From: Ustulina deusta
Lineage: Eukaryota > Ascomycota > Sordariomycetes > Xylariales > Xylariaceae
Reading direction: 5' to 3'
Assembly: GCA_023159155.1 (NCBI GenBank)
Contig: JAJNNX010000015.1
Location: 496,001 to 560,000 of the forward strand
DNA length: 64,000 bases
The notes below the pieces were generated by a model. That model ran no database searches and was not told where the DNA came from. It was given only the letters and a program-made list of their open reading frames with translations. The position numbers were made by a program, and so were the translations under genes. Positions 1 through 13,746 of the stretch are shown in pieces. How positions within the stretch are numbered: position 1 is the first letter of the stretch; each line of letters starts with the position of its first letter.

Positions 1-3000
1 ATATTACAAAACTTTTCTTTTTTAAAAAAATCTTGTTTTTTATTTTAAAATCTATTAAGCATTTTTTTTTTATTAATTTATAGCTTGTATTGTTTTTATA
101 TAAAAGTTGTTATATTATATATTATTTTTCAAATATTTTAAGTTTAGTAGATTAGTTCGAGCGCTTATTATTTAGTATTAAAATTTATAATAGTTTTGTT
201 AATATTTATTATTAAAAAGTTTTATATTTTAATTTTTATTACTACTTTTAGTAGTAATATATTAATTAATAAATATTCTAAAAAACTATATATAAAGTTT
301 AAAGCAAAAAAATAAATATTTTAATTGTTTTAATATTTATTAATATAAAAATAAAATTGCTAGTTTAGTTTTTAATTAGTTAATTTTACTACTTTTTAAG
401 TTTAAAAATAATAAATATTGCTAAAATAGTGCTTAATATTTATAAAACTATTAATTATTACTATAAATTTAGAAATAAATAATTTTATATTATTTAATAT
501 TTATATATTTAATATATTAAAAAATCTATATAAATTTTTATAGTATTATATAGTTAATAATTTTATTATATTTATTTTTTTACTAAATAAAATTATAATT
601 AAATAACTAAACTTATTTATAAATATTTATATATAGTTATAATTTTATTAGTTAAGTAGCATATTTTTATTATTTATTATTATATATTATTATATTATAA
701 CTAATATAAATAATAAATAAAAAAAGTTAAAAATCTTATTTTATAATATTTTTTTTTTATAGTTATAATAATTATATATATATTATTTATAATTATATTT
801 TAAATAAAACTAATAATATTTTTGTTTTAATATTTTAATTATTTTGTATTAATTTTAATATATAATAATTAAAAATATATAAACTTTTTAAATTAAAGCT
901 ATATAAAAAAAAATAATCCTATTTAAAATAACTTTAAATATATATAACTTTTTATTTTTATTTTTTAGATTTTATAGTTAGTTTTTTTGTTTAATTAAGT
1001 TTATTAAGTTAGCTTTTTAGAAAATATTAAATAAAAAGTCCACAGTTAATATAAAATCTAGTATTTTATTAGGCAGAACTAATATTATTATTTATTTTTT
1101 AGCTTTTTTAGTTTTAATTATAAAAAACTTAGCTATTTTTTTAATAAAATATTAACTATTATATATTTTTATTTTAGTTAATATTAAAAAATAATATTAA
1201 AATTTAATAAAAAGTTAGTTTAGTATATTTATTATATTAATAAAATCTATTTATTTAAAAAATATAATAAAGCTTAATAATTAATTATTATAAAAAATTT
1301 AGTTTTAAAAAGCTTTAAGTAATAATATTTTAAAGTTTATATTATTACTAAAAATTTATAGTGTTAAATTAAGTAGGTTTGCTTAATTAATATTATTATT
1401 TTAAAAAAATATTTTATAAGTTTTTAAGTTATATTTTTTTATTACTACTAAATAATTTTTTTTATTATATTATATAAAATATTTATTTTTATTTATATTA
1501 GTTAGCCGGGCCTAAAAAAAACTAAAACAAATATTTTATAAGCTAATAGTTTTATATATTTAAAAATTTATTTTTGTTTTAGTTCTATTATAAATAGCTT
1601 ATTTTTTTTAAGTAATTAATTTAAAAAAATAATAATTTTATTAATATAATAAATAAATATATAAATATAATTATAAAGCTTAAAAAATAACTAAATTAAT
1701 TTAATATTTTTAAAATTATTAAAGTTTTAATTTAGAATTATTTAAATTTTTATAGGATTAATTCTAATTTTTATTTTAGTTTTTATAATTATTTTTAAAT
1801 AATTAATAATAAATATATTAAAATAAAACTTTTTAATATTTTTTTAATATTTAGCTTAATATAAATAATAGATTATTTTTTTATAACAAATTTAGTACTA
1901 TTTTTTAGTTTTAAAATAAATTAAAATATTATTTATATAAATATTTATAAACTTATTTAAAAGTTTTTAAATTTATATATTAATAAAAGCTTATTACTAA
2001 ATAGGTTTTATTTTTAAACTAAATAATAAGATTTTTTATTAAAATATTTTTTTATAAGTTTAAAAAAAAAAAAATAATATAATTTTATAATTAATAATAA
2101 TTAATAAAAAGTTTTAATAATATTTAATTTTATAAATTAAATAATATTATAATAATTAAATATAGTATTACTAATATTTAAAACTAATATAATTTAATTT
2201 TTTAAATATATATTTTTTTATTAATAATTAATTATAAATTTATATTTAATTAATTTAAGTTTAAATATAAATAAAATAAAAATAATATTTAAGTTTATAT
2301 TTTATTTAATAATATTTATAACTAATAATTTATTTATAAACTTTTTTTTAAATAAAATAAACTATATAAATATATAATATTAATAAAAACTAAAAATATA
2401 TTTTTTATTATTAAGTTTTAATATTATATTAAATTTTAGTTATAATAATAATAAAGTTTTAGATTTTTTTTTTAAACAAAACTTTTTTAAATATAATAGC
2501 TAAAAAAACAAAAAGCTTTATATTAATTTTATATATTAAAAATTTTCTCTTTTTAAAAATAAAATTAGTTTATTATTAAAAATCTTTTATAATACTATTT
2601 AATTAATTTAAGTTTATTTTAAATAGTTTAATATAATTATTTTTAGTTATTATAAATTTAATTATAATAAGCTTTTTTAAAGTTTTTTTAGCTAGTTATT
2701 TTTATTTATTTTAATAAAAATAATTCTAAAAGTTTTATATAATTTTTTTAATAATAGCTTAGTTTTTTTTTTTTTTAAAAATTATTATATAAACTTTTTT
2801 TGTTTTAGGTTTAAAAATCTTAAATTTTTTTTTTGTTTTTTTAGTTTTAGTTATTTTTAAAATAAATATTTTATTTTTAAAAAATTGTTTTAATATTTAA
2901 TAATATTTTTTTAATACTTAATTATATTAATTTATATTTTTTTATATTTTTAAGTTTATATTTTATTATTTATAATTAAAAAATTTAATTATAATTATTA

Positions 3001-4852
3001 ATAAAAATTAAGCTAATAAAAATAAATTATTTAGCTAAATTAATTATTATTTTTAAGTTTTTATTAAAATATTTTGTTTTATTAATTATTTAACACTAAT
3101 AATAATATTATAACTAAAATTATTAATTATTAATTTTTATAATATATATTAAATATTTATAAACTTTGCTAACTATTTTATTTTAGTAGTTATAAAATTT
3201 TTAAAGTTTAGCTAATTAAACTACTTTTATTTTTAATTATTGCTTAATTTATTATATAAACTTATAACTAATTATTAAAACAATATAAGCTTTAATATTA
3301 TATAAAACTAAAATTTTTATTTTAATACTATTAATTTATAATTAAATAAATATTTTAAAAATAATTAATTTATTTTAGTTATATATTTTAATTAAAATAA
3401 ATACAAAAATTAATAAAAAAAATTTTCTTAGTTTTATTTGTTTTTTAAATTAAATAAACTATTAAAGCTATTTTTATTAGGGCTTTTTTTTATTAGGTAA
3501 ATATTTAAAACTTTAAGCTTTTAATTAAAGTAATTAATTAATATATATTTTTTTTACTATAAATAAAATAGGTTTTATTATTCTAATAAGTTTTTTCTTT
3601 TTTTATAATTAGTACTTATTTTAATTATTTTAAAATAAATATTTTAAAATTTTTAAAATTAACTAAAAATTAATAAATTAATTTATTAAAAGTTTAATTA
3701 TTTAAGTTGAATTTTTATTTAATTAAACTAATAAGTTTAATTTATTAATAGTTTTTATAAATTTATTTAATATTATATATTAATTTAATAATTTTATTAA
3801 TAAATAATTTATAAAAAATATTTAAATTTATAAAAAGCTTTATATAAGTTTTTTTTTAAGTTTATATAAAACTAGTTTTATAATTTATATTTTTATTATA
3901 ATTTAACTAGTTAATATTTTTATTAGTTTTATATATATAAATTTAAAATATTTTATAAACTATAACTATTTAATTAAAATTATAATAAACTATTAATAAA
4001 ATTTAAATTATTTTAGTAATATTATTAAATAGTTTTTTAATTAAATAAAAATATATATTTTTTAATTAGTGTATAATATATTAAAATTAGCTATTTTTAG
4101 TTCAAAATATAATAATATTTTTATTTAGTTTTTTTATTAGTTTATAAACCTAATTATTAAATACGGCTTTATTTTTTATAAACTTACTAAAATTAATTTT
4201 TTATATTTTAATTTTTTTAATATAAGTAAGGTTTAAAATATTAAAAAATAAACTAATAAAATAAAAAACAAATAAAACAACAAAACTAAAAAATTTAAAA
4301 TTAATATTTTTAAAAGCATTTTTTATTATTAAATTATAGTTATTTTTTAAAAATATTAAAATAAATATATTAAAAAATTAATATTTTATTTTCTTTATTT
4401 ATTAAAAAATTTTTATTAGAACTAATATAAAATTATAAGTTTATATAGCTATAATATTTAATAGTATATTTTTAAATATATTATTTATTTTAAATAGTTT
4501 TAGTTCTAGTTTAGATTTTGTTTTTTTTAAGTATTAGTTTGCTTAAAATATTTATAAAAAAATTTTAAAATTATTTAATAATAAAAAGCTAGTTATATTT
4601 AAAAATTAAAATTATTTTAATTATTTAAAAACTAAAAATAAAATAAAAGTATTTAAAGTTAAATTTTTTATAAATTATTAATTTTTAAATAATATAAAAA
4701 TTAAAAGTTTTATTAAAGTTATATTAAAGTTAGATTTATATTATAAAATATATAATTAAAAAAAAAAGTTTATTTATATTTTATTAATTATAACAAAAAA
4801 AAAATATATTTATTAAATATTTATTAATAAATAATTTTTAAACTTAAAGTAG
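1..4852 (-). mobile_element. A1: RIP-degraded Ty3/Gypsy retrotransposon, left end off-window
   Basis: Colinear with A2 (about 39670-44408) along its whole length; the copies differ mainly by C/T and G/A. Coding sense is minus: a decayed reverse transcriptase is readable near 1.45-1.96 kb. By comparison with A2, about 0.8 kb (left LTR plus leader) should lie left of base 1. No open frame survives, and nearly every former Gln, Arg or Trp codon seems able to have become a stop. The piece ends in its right LTR, directly followed by sequence of another A copy (A3), which suggests that A1 was inserted into A3. Confidence 0.85.
1450..1960 (-). pseudogene. Decayed reverse transcriptase / RNase H junction of A1
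   Basis: Read on the minus strand, a stop-riddled frame gives INIYINNILIYFKTKK near 1905-1955, matching the Ty3/Gypsy catalytic block (V/I)YLDDILIYSK with both Asp codons changed to Asn by G-to-A. Further along come a KIIIFLNxLLKK-like stretch and FRPGxLIxI, at the places where Gypsy polymerases carry the (L)TxLLKK segment and the 'F(D)PxxPxxxETDAS' start of RNase H. The motif order and spacing are the evidence; no function remains. The same region in A2 is at about 40.96-41.45 kb. Confidence 0.75.
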
Positions 4853-5092
4853 TATTATAATTAATTAAATAAAGTTTTTATAGCTAGTTTATTAATACTA
4901 TAAATAAAGATTTTAAGCTAAAAAAAAAAAAAAAAAAAAAAGTTAGAGTTTATAAAATAGGTAGATATAAACTTTATATATATAGCTGCAGAGTTAGGTT
5001 AGTCCGTGTATAGATTTCTTATTTTATTGTTATATAGGTCTAAAGTTTTTATAGGTCTTACCAAAAGTATATAGACTATACTAACTGTTATA
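4853..5092 (-). repeat. Right LTR of A1 (5' LTR in coding sense)
   Basis: Starts TATTATAA, the RIP-altered form of TGTCACGA that survives in the A2 left LTR, and ends CTGTTATA. It holds a long poly-A run (about 4920-4940) shared by all A-family LTRs. The next five bases, TTATT, are also found at the matching internal site of A1 and A2, as expected for a target duplication in A3. Confidence 0.8.
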
Positions 5093-7595
5093 TTATTGTT
5101 TTAAAAAAATGTTTTATAAGTTTTTAACATATATTTTTTTATTATTACTAAATAATTTGTTTTATTATATTATATAAAATATTTATTTTTATTTATATTA
5201 ATTAACTAAGTTTAAAAAAAAGTAAAATAAACTTTTTATATATTAATAGTTTTATATATTTAAAAGTTTAAAAAATAACTAAATTAATTTAATATTTTTA
5301 AAATTATTAAAGTTTTAATTAAAAATTATTTAAATTTTAGCAAAATTAATTCTAATTTTTATTTTAGTTTTTATAATTATTTTTAAATAATTAATAATAA
5401 ATATTGTTGGAATAACTGGCATTGGTTACAACCACATCGTGCACCCGCGCATCGCGCGGGTGAACGGATGTCTTCGTACGGAGACTATCGGCTGTGGGGA
5501 CCTTATTTCCCCTTATCGTTTCAGCTCGTACGCTAGCAGAATTCTCTCCTTAAGAGGAATTCTGTCTCGTACGAAGCATTCTTTTCTTTCTCTTTTTCGA
5601 CACAGGATTTAGATATAGTACAATACAGTACATTCTGTTAACGCGCGTTTATTTGCTTTTACGTACGATATCGTACACAGCCTATTCAATAAATATATTA
5701 AAATAAAACTTTTTAATATATTTTTAATATTTAGTTTAATATAAATAATAAATTATTTTTTTATAATAAATTTAATATTATTTATATAAATATTTATAAA
5801 TTTATATATTAATAAAAGTTTATTATTAAATAAGTTTTATTTTTAAACTAAATAATAAAACTTTTTATTAAAATATTTTTTTATAAATTTAAAAAAAAAT
5901 AATAATATAATTTTATAATTAATAATACTTAATAAAAAGCTTTAATAATATTTAATTTTATAAATTAAATAATATTATAATAATTAAATATAATATTATT
6001 AATATTTAAAACTAATATAATTTAGTTTTTTAAATATATATTTTTTTATTAATAATTAATTATAAATATAAATAAAATAAATTATATAAATATTTAATAT
6101 TAATAAAATTTAAATATATATTTTTTATTATTAAGTTTTAATATTATATTAAACTTTAATTATAATAATAATAAAATTTTAGATTTTTCTTTTAAAAAAA
6201 ACTTTTTTAAATATAATAGCTAAAAAAATAAAAAGCTTTATATTAATTTTATATATTTAAAGTTTTTTTTTTTAAAATAAAATTAGTTTATTATTAAAAG
6301 TTTTTAATAATATTATTTAATTAATTTAAATTTATTTTTTTTATAAAATATTAATTATTTTTAATTATTTTAATAAAAATAATTTTAAAAGTTTTATATA
6401 ATTTCTTTAATAGTAGTTTAGGTTTTTTTTTTTAAAAAGTTATTATATAGACTTTTTTTGTTTTAGGTTTAGAAGTTTTAGCTTTTTTTTGTGTTTTTTT
6501 AGTTTTTGTAATTTTAAAGAAATTGTTTTATTTTTAAAAAATTATTTTAATACTTAATAATATTTTTTTATATTTTTAAGTTTATATTTTATTATTTATA
6601 ATTATTAATAAAAATTAAATTGATTATTATTGTTTTATATTTTTAAGTTTATATTTTATTAATTATAATTATTAATAAAAATTAAATTAATTATCATTTT
6701 CAAATTTTTTTTAAAATATTTTATTTTATTAATTATTTAATATTAATAATAATATTATAACTAAAATTAATAATTTAAAATATTTAATTTTTGAATTATT
6801 AATTATTAATTTTTATTATATATATTAAATATTTATAAATTTTGCTAGTTTATAAATTTAATTATTAAATAAAACTTTATTTTTTATAAACTTACTAAAA
6901 TTAATTTTTTATATTTTAATTTTTTTAATATAAATAAAATTTAAAATATTAAAAAATAAACTAATAAAATAAAAAATAAATAAAGCAATAAAACTAAAAA
7001 GTTTAAAGTTAATATTTTTAAATATATTTTTTATTATTATGTTATAGTTATTTTTTAAAAATATTAAAATAAATATAACAAAAAATTAATATTTTATTTC
7101 TTTTATTTATTAAAAAAGTTTTGCTAGAACTAATATAAAATTATAGGTTTATATAGCTATAATATTTTTTAATATATTTTTAAATATATTATTTATTTTA
7201 AATTATTTTAGTTTTAGTTTAGATTTTATTTTTTTAAGTTTTAATTTTTGTTTTTTTTAGATTTTTTTTTAAATATTAGTTTGTTTAAAATATTTATAAA
7301 AAAGTTTAATATAAAATTATTTAATAATAAAAAACTAACTATATTTAAAAAATAGAAATAAAATAAAAATATTTAAAATTAAGTTTTTTATAAATTATTA
7401 GTTTTTAAATAATATAAAAAATACAAGTTTTATTAAAATTATATTAAAATTAGGTTTATATTATAAAATATATCATTTTTTCTATTAAATATATAACTAA
7501 AAAAAAAGTTTATTTATATTTTATTAATTATAATAAAATAAAAAATATATATTTATTAAACGCTTATTAATAAATAATTAATAACCTTAAAGTAG
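5093..7595 (-). mobile_element. A3: part of a second A-family Gypsy element
   Basis: Aligns with A1 from about 1394 onwards (shared stretch around TTTTAAAAAAAT) but has several internal deletions relative to A1 and A2. Its left part is not in the window, which fits A1 having inserted into it. It carries a solo LTR of family C at 5405-5691. RIP damage is at least as heavy as in A1 and no open frame survives. Confidence 0.75.
5405..5691. repeat. Solo LTR, family C (copy 1)
   Basis: A 287-bp island of normal GC content inside A3, beginning TGTTGGAATAAC and ending CCTATTCAATA (CAACA before a CpA-to-TpA change). It is flanked by the perfect 5-bp duplication AATAT (5400-5404 and 5692-5696). Removing the LTR and one AATAT restores exactly the sequence of A1 near 1800 and A2 near 41310, so the empty site is present twice. 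A 9-bp-arm hairpin (CACCCGCGC, 3-nt loop) lies at 5442-5462. The TGTTGG start is common in Ty1/Copia-type LTRs, but without internal sequence the superfamily is inference. Confidence 0.9.
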
Positions 7596-7823
7596 TATTA
7601 CGATTAATTAAATAAAGCTTTTATAGCTAGTTTATTAATATTATAAATAAAAATTTTAAGCTAAAAAAAAAAAAAAAAAGTTAGAGTTTATAAAATAAAT
7701 AAATATAAATTTTATATATATAGCTATAAAGTTATAAATTAGTTTATATATAGATTTTTTATTGTATTATTATATAAATCTAAAGTTTTTATAAGTTTTG
7801 CTAAAACTATACTACCTATTAGA
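7596..7823 (-). repeat. Right LTR of A3
   Basis: Starts TATTACGA (from TGTCACGA) and contains the A-family poly-A run at about 7663-7679. The right edge is blurred: CTATTAGA stands where other copies have CTGTTATA. Sequence of element D1 begins within a few bases. Confidence 0.7.
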
Positions 7824-9813
7824 TTTATTAATATATTTATTTAATTTTTTATTATATATTATAATAAACACGTTTAATTAATTGCTAAAATATATTAGTT
7901 ATTTTTATTAGAAATAATACTAATATAAAATTAATTATAATAGTTTATACAAATAAAATATCTTTTAGTTAAATTAAATAAAAATTATTAACTAGCTTTA
8001 ATTAATCTATATAATTAAAGTTATATTTAAAGTAATACTTTATATATTTTTCAACTAACTATAATTTATAATATATTAAGTACTATTTAAAATTTTTTAT
8101 TATATAGTCTAGTTTTATACAATATTTTATATTATATATTATTTTTAATATTTATTTAATTATAGTATATAGTATATAAAAATGTTTAATTTTTATATAT
8201 ATATTATAAATTAGTTTGTTTGTTATATATAAAAAGTAGCTAGTTTTAAAAAAAACTTTAATATTTTTATTGAACTAATTATTATTTATAATTTTATTAA
8301 GCATTTTTTCATACTAAATATTTGTTTTATAAGGTAACTAAAAATTGTATTTTTATTTATTTATTATAATAGTTTTACTAATATATTTAACTATGTTTTA
8401 GATTAAATTAAAGATAGGTAGTTTATTTAATTATTATAACTTTTTATTTTTATTTAGTATGTTTTATATAACGCTAAGCTAGTTTAATATATTAAGTATA
8501 TAATTTAAGTAATTTAAAAAATAGTATATTTAGAATTTATATTATAAAAAATATATTAATAAATTAATTAATTGGTTATTTATATAATTTATAGCAGTAA
8601 TATTTAATGTAGTCCTATTTATTGTTTTTTTAGTAGCTAAATAATCAATAAATATTATTATAGCTTACTAATTTAAGTATATAATAGTTTTAAGTTTTTT
8701 ACTGCTTCTATTAAATAAATTATTTTTAATTTAAATTAACTATATTTAGTTTTTATTTAAGTAAAATATTAATTTAAATATGTTATAAGTTTAATTTATA
8801 TAAATAGTATTGTTATTTTGAATTTTTAATTAAAACTTTGCTTAATATAAAAAACTATTATTTTAAATCTTTTTTTAAACAATCTATTTAGTTATATATA
8901 TAATATATAACTAGGGTTATAATAGTATAAAATAGTTTTTAAATAAATAGTATTTTATATAATATTAAAAAATATTATTTTAGCTAGGGTTGTTTTATAG
9001 TATATAATATAAATATAATATTTATATTTTTTTAGATTATTATTAACTATTTTTTTTTTTTTTAGCTTTTAGTAAGTAATTTAGTTTTATATTTTTATAA
9101 AAGCTTTGTTAGTTTAGCATAATATAGCAAAAAGTTTTAAAAGAATTTATTAGTGCTTAAATATTACTTAAGGGTTTATAGATTTTTAAAAAAAATAAAT
9201 TGTTTAAATGTTTAAATATGTTTTATTATTATAAATATTTTAAAAGTATTAACATAAAATTTAAAAAATTTTTATTAAAAAGTATTTAATAAAAGATTCT
9301 TTTAAAAATATTATAATATTTTTAGTTTAAAAAAACCTAAATATTGTTTTTAAGTAGTAAATATATTTTTTAAATATATTTAAAAAAAAACATTATTATT
9401 AATAAAACAATAATAAAACTTAAAATATAAATATAAGTTTTGATTTATATATTTTTATATATATTTTAAAATATTATAAAATTTTATTAAAGCAATATTA
9501 GATTTTTTTATATTTTATAAATTAATAATTATAAATTTATTTTAATAATTAAAATGAATTTTGAACTAGGAGAAAAACTTAGTAGTATTAATATAAGTAA
9601 TATAATGTTTGTTTAGCAACCTGCTAATTATTTTATTTTATAAAGAAAAAAAGTAATTATTAAAAATAATAACTTTATTAAGTTATTATAAATTAATAAC
9701 TATTTAATTTTTGTTTATATTATATATTTTTTTTTATATTATAAATATTAAGTATATAAAAAGCATAAGTTTATTTATTTATTTTATATAACTTATTTTA
9801 TATAATTAATTAT
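7824..9813 (-). mobile_element. D1 piece 1: integrase and RNase H part of a Gypsy element
   Basis: Colinear with D2 from about 49.72 to 51.67 kb. On the minus strand it corresponds to the integrase N-terminal half (about 7.87-8.35 kb) and RNase H (about 8.40-8.77 kb) identified in D2. The remaining 3' part of D1, with its other LTR, should lie left of the window beyond A3 and A1 if the nesting is as inferred. The right end is cut by element I; the five bases ATTAT are repeated on the far side at 13746-13750. Confidence 0.8.
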
Positions 9814-10079
9814 TCAAAAAAACAAAGTAACTTAACATTAAAACAACTAAAAATAACAAAAATAAACTAGAGCGCTTACTACTAGAAAACTAGTATAAAT
9901 ACTATACGTTTAAAATAAGTATTGCTTTAAGAAGTTCGAAAGTTTTTATAGCTATTCGAACTCTTGAATATAGCCGAAGATCAGCTGCTTTAAGCTATAG
10001 GCGGCCAGAATATAGCTAACAATTAACGTGCAGCTATATTTGTAGCTGCTAGTGGGCCGCTAGCACTAGCTCTGCTACA
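9814..10079. repeat. Left terminal repeat of element I
   Basis: 266 bp, matching 13480-13746 in direct orientation. The shared core runs from AGCGCTTA to GCTCTGCTACA / GCCCTGCTACA. Read on the minus strand the repeat starts TGTAGCAG, a normal LTR start. The left copy is the more mutated one; differences are almost all C-to-T or G-to-A. Confidence 0.85.
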
Positions 10080-10659
10080 AACTTTCTTTATTTGAAGCTT
10101 TATTTTTTAAATAGCTTTGAATCTAAAAAATGCAAGGCTAAAAATATTAAAAAAAATAATATAATATAATACTTATTTAAACTTTTAGGCTTTAATAACT
10201 TTAAAAAAAAAAGAACTAGCCCTAATCTATTAAGCTACTAAACCTTTAATTAGCTAATTGCTAAACTAGTTATATATTTATATAAACTTCTTTTGGTTTA
10301 TAGCTTTTTTTTTAGTTTGTATGCCCGCTAGTATAACTTTTTAGCCTTTTAAATACCTTATTTTTTTGTATTTTTTTAATATATTTTTATATAAAATATA
10401 TATAATTCTATTTAAACTTAACGTATATAGTAGTATTTGCTAATATTTCGTGTTAGAACTTAGGTAAGTGCTACAGTTAGCTACTACTTTAAACCTAAAC
10501 TAAATTTCTATATAAAAAGTTATGTTATAGCCTATATTATTTTTAATATATATAAATTTTTATATAATTATAGTAATATTTTTTAGTAGTATATATATAG
10601 GTTAAAGTTTATAAAATAAGCTTTAATTAGCTTTATAAATAAATTGATAGATTTAATAA

Positions 10660-13440
10660 ATAACTTTAAAAATTGCAAATATAAGCGCGGTCTTATACAA
10701 ATCAGTATAGGTAGCCGCTTATACGTAGAAAAAAATATATAAATTAGCAGCGCAGCAATAACACATCAGCAGTACTATACGTACGTATATAAAATAGCTA
10801 ATCAGCGCAGCAATAACGCACTAACTAATCGGCAGTACTGCAATAACCATCTAATATATATAGTACGAACAGGTCCACATACAAAATTATATAAATAGTT
10901 GTTCGTACGCAGCTAAATAACTAATCAGCACCGCAATAACAATTCATCAGTGCTATACGTCCTAATCAGCAGTACAGCTAGCTATACAATTTATATAGTA
11001 TAAACAAGTTCACATACAAAATAGTATGGGAGCTTGCTCGTACATAACGAATTGCATAGTTAGTATAGCAATAGCGATTCAACTAATCAGCATACTGCAT
11101 GCGTAGCGCTATATATATATTGCTATATATATATATAAAGCGTAGAACGTATAGGTCGTATAAATATAAGCAGATTGCCATACAAATTATATAAGCAATT
11201 GCTCGTACGCCTATATCTTTCACATAACACACTAACTAATCGGTATAATAGTATAAAGCTAACTAGAAAGCCCTCGCATAAAAAACTATATATACGCTTG
11301 CTTATATACAACTAAAAAACGTAGTAGACTTGCTAATCAATAATAAATATAGCTAAAAATCGCATAAAATATAATAAACTTGCTAATTAATATATATATA
11401 ATAAAATAGCTAAAATTTACTAATCAATAATAAATATAATATTAGTAAAAATATTTATCTATATAAATAATATATAGATTTATTTATATATATATAAAAC
11501 TAATATAAACTTGCTAATTAATAATAAATAAAATATAATAAATAAATATAAATATATATATATATAAATTAATATAAATAGCTGCTTATACACGTATATA
11601 TTAGCTAAATTGCTAATTAATTATATATATAACAGCTAAACTAACTAATATATATATAATAGCTAAATTAGCTAATTAATAACATAGTAGTTTATTAATT
11701 AGCTAACTAAACAATAGCTTCCTTTAAACTATAAATATAAAAGCATATTTATATATAAATTAGTATAGGGATCTGTTTATACGGCTACTAAACAAAAAAT
11801 ATATTAGTATATATAGCCATTAAAACAAAAAGCTAAAAAAAGGACTAGCTAATCAATAGTATAGCAATTCATTAATTAAAACCATAAATAAACGCTTTTT
11901 TATAAGCTATAAACATATTTACATACAATTTAATATATAAATATATTTGTACACTACTAAACGTAATAAGCTTAACTAATTAATAACCTAAAAAGCAATA
12001 TATAGTGCTAATACCGCAACAAAAACAACATTTCTAAAATAAAGCTTTAAAAACAAAGTCTAAACAGCATTTCTTTTAAACCGTATATATTCGAACTAAC
12101 TTTTATATAAACTATATAAACACTTGTTTATATAGCAACTTATATAAAAAAACTAACTAATCAATAGTATAAAAGCCTAAAAATAACAAAAAATAACAAA
12201 AATACTAAATATGCTAAGAAATGCTAGAAATACTAAAAATACTAAACAATAAAATTAATAAAAACAGAAATATACGTATAGCTAATAGAAGCTTAGAACA
12301 AATGCGTAGCTTAAAGCAAACCTTTTTATAGGTTATAGCACTACAAGCATATTTATATATAATTTGTATAAAGATCTATTTATAGGACTGTTTATAATAA
12401 AAGATCTAGCTAATTAATAAAACACTAATTAAACAAAAGATTAAACAACGGACTTAAAGCAATAGCTTTCTATAAATAATATATATATAAGCAAGTTTAT
12501 ATATAAACTTATATAGCAACTTATTTATATAAATATTTAAATATAAATTTAACTAATTAATATAAATAATTAATCAATATAAATAGCAATATATATAGCT
12601 AGTTAATAAAGCAACTTAATTAATCAACACAGCAAAGTTAATAATCAGTAATTAACATAGCTAGTAATAGCTAATTACAAACTAAAAAGCTTCCCTAGAC
12701 ATTATATATCTATAAACTAGTTTATATAATAACTTATATATAACTCAGCTTATAAACATATTTAAATAGGAATATATTTATAGAACAGTTAGCTAATCGG
12801 TATATTATATATATAGCATATATATATAAACATGTTTATATATAAATTTATATAGCAAACTGCTTAAATATATATATAAATATATAAACTAACTAATTAA
12901 CGCAAACTAAGCTAAATTAGCTAATTAATACATATAGCTAGCCTAGCTAACTATTTAGAATAGCTACCTAAAAGCTTCCCTAACCTTAAATAGCTATAAG
13001 CAAGGTTATATATAAAATTATATAGCGGGTTATTTATAAGTATATTCTAGCAAAGGATTTAGCTCGTAAGTACGTATAGCTAAGGCAGCAAAGGTAGTAA
13101 AACTAATTAATATAGCTAAGCTAGCTTACTTAGTTATATAAATATATAAATAAACTAATCAATAGCAAACTAGGCTTTTTTATAGGTTATATAGCTATAA
13201 GCAAACTTATATATAGATTTATATAAAAAGCTGCTTGTAGGTATATTTATATAAAGAATTAACTATTTATAAATTAGCTAAGTTAGTCTTTATATAACTA
13301 ATATTAAGTCTATTAATATATTATAAATATATTTATATATAAATTTATATAAAAAAACGTTAAGCATTAGTTTCCGATTATAAGTTCTGCTTTAAAAAGC
13401 AATAAGTATATATAAACATTATTATATATAAATTTATATA
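10660..13440. repeat. Degenerate tandem repeat array inside element I
   Basis: Two sequence boxes alternate throughout. Box 1 resembles AAGCAAGTTTATATATAAA followed by a TTATATAGCAAC-like stretch, with about 17 recognisable copies (for example at 10681, 10867, 11001, 11167, 11741, 12330, 12486, 12828, 12996, 13191 and 13330). Box 2 resembles GCTAATCAATAATA, with about 20 copies (for example 10800, 10917, 11072, 11231, 11330, 11848, 12148, 12408, 12795 and 13153). Spacing is roughly 90-200 bp and irregular. Copies at the left end keep more G+C (CTTGCTCGTACG), so the array was probably GC-richer before mutation. Confidence 0.7.
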
Positions 13441-13479
13441 AAAAATTATTCTATTATAGCTTTACTAAAAAAATACTAT

Positions 13480-13746
13480 TAAAAAAAAACAAAACAACTC
13501 AATATTAAAACAACTAAAAATAACAAAAACAAACTAAAGCGCTTATTACTAAAAAACTAATATAAATATTATATATCTAAAGTAAGTGTTGCTTTAAGAA
13601 GTTTAAAGGCTTTTATAGCTATTCGAACCTCTGAATATAGCTAAAGATCAGCCGCTTCGGGCCGCAGGCGGCCCAAATACAGCTAACAATTAACGTGCAG
13701 CTATATTCGCAGCTGCCAGCGGGCCGCTAGCACCAGCCCTGCTACA
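13480..13746. repeat. Right terminal repeat of element I
   Basis: Better preserved partner of 9814-10079, keeping GC-rich blocks such as CGGGCCGCAGGCGGCC where the left copy has TAAGCTATAGGCGGCC. It ends GCCCTGCTACA immediately before the target duplication. Confidence 0.85.

Larger units (their letters stand above)
9814..13746. mobile_element. Element I: non-coding LTR-type element filled with degenerate tandem repeats
   Basis: Direct terminal repeats of about 266 bp flank 3.4 kb without recognisable coding sequence. The insertion is proved by D2, which has the uninterrupted site near 51655. ATTAT (or TTAT, depending on where the ends are placed) is duplicated at 9809-9813 and 13746-13750. 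The interior from about 10.66 to 13.44 kb is a degenerate tandem repeat. No polymerase, integrase or zinc-knuckle motif was seen on either strand, so this is probably a non-autonomous element that needs enzymes supplied in trans. The left end reads TC rather than TG/TA, so its exact start is uncertain. Confidence 0.75.

Noticed and set aside
11123..11311. 62-codon minus-strand ORF in element I
   Set aside because: Lies inside the degenerate tandem array, shows no domain, and its residues just translate the repeat boxes.
10660..13440. CRISPR-like or telomeric repeat array
   Set aside because: Repeat spacing and sequence are irregular, it is flanked by LTRs, and the organism is eukaryotic; no TTAGGG-type units.
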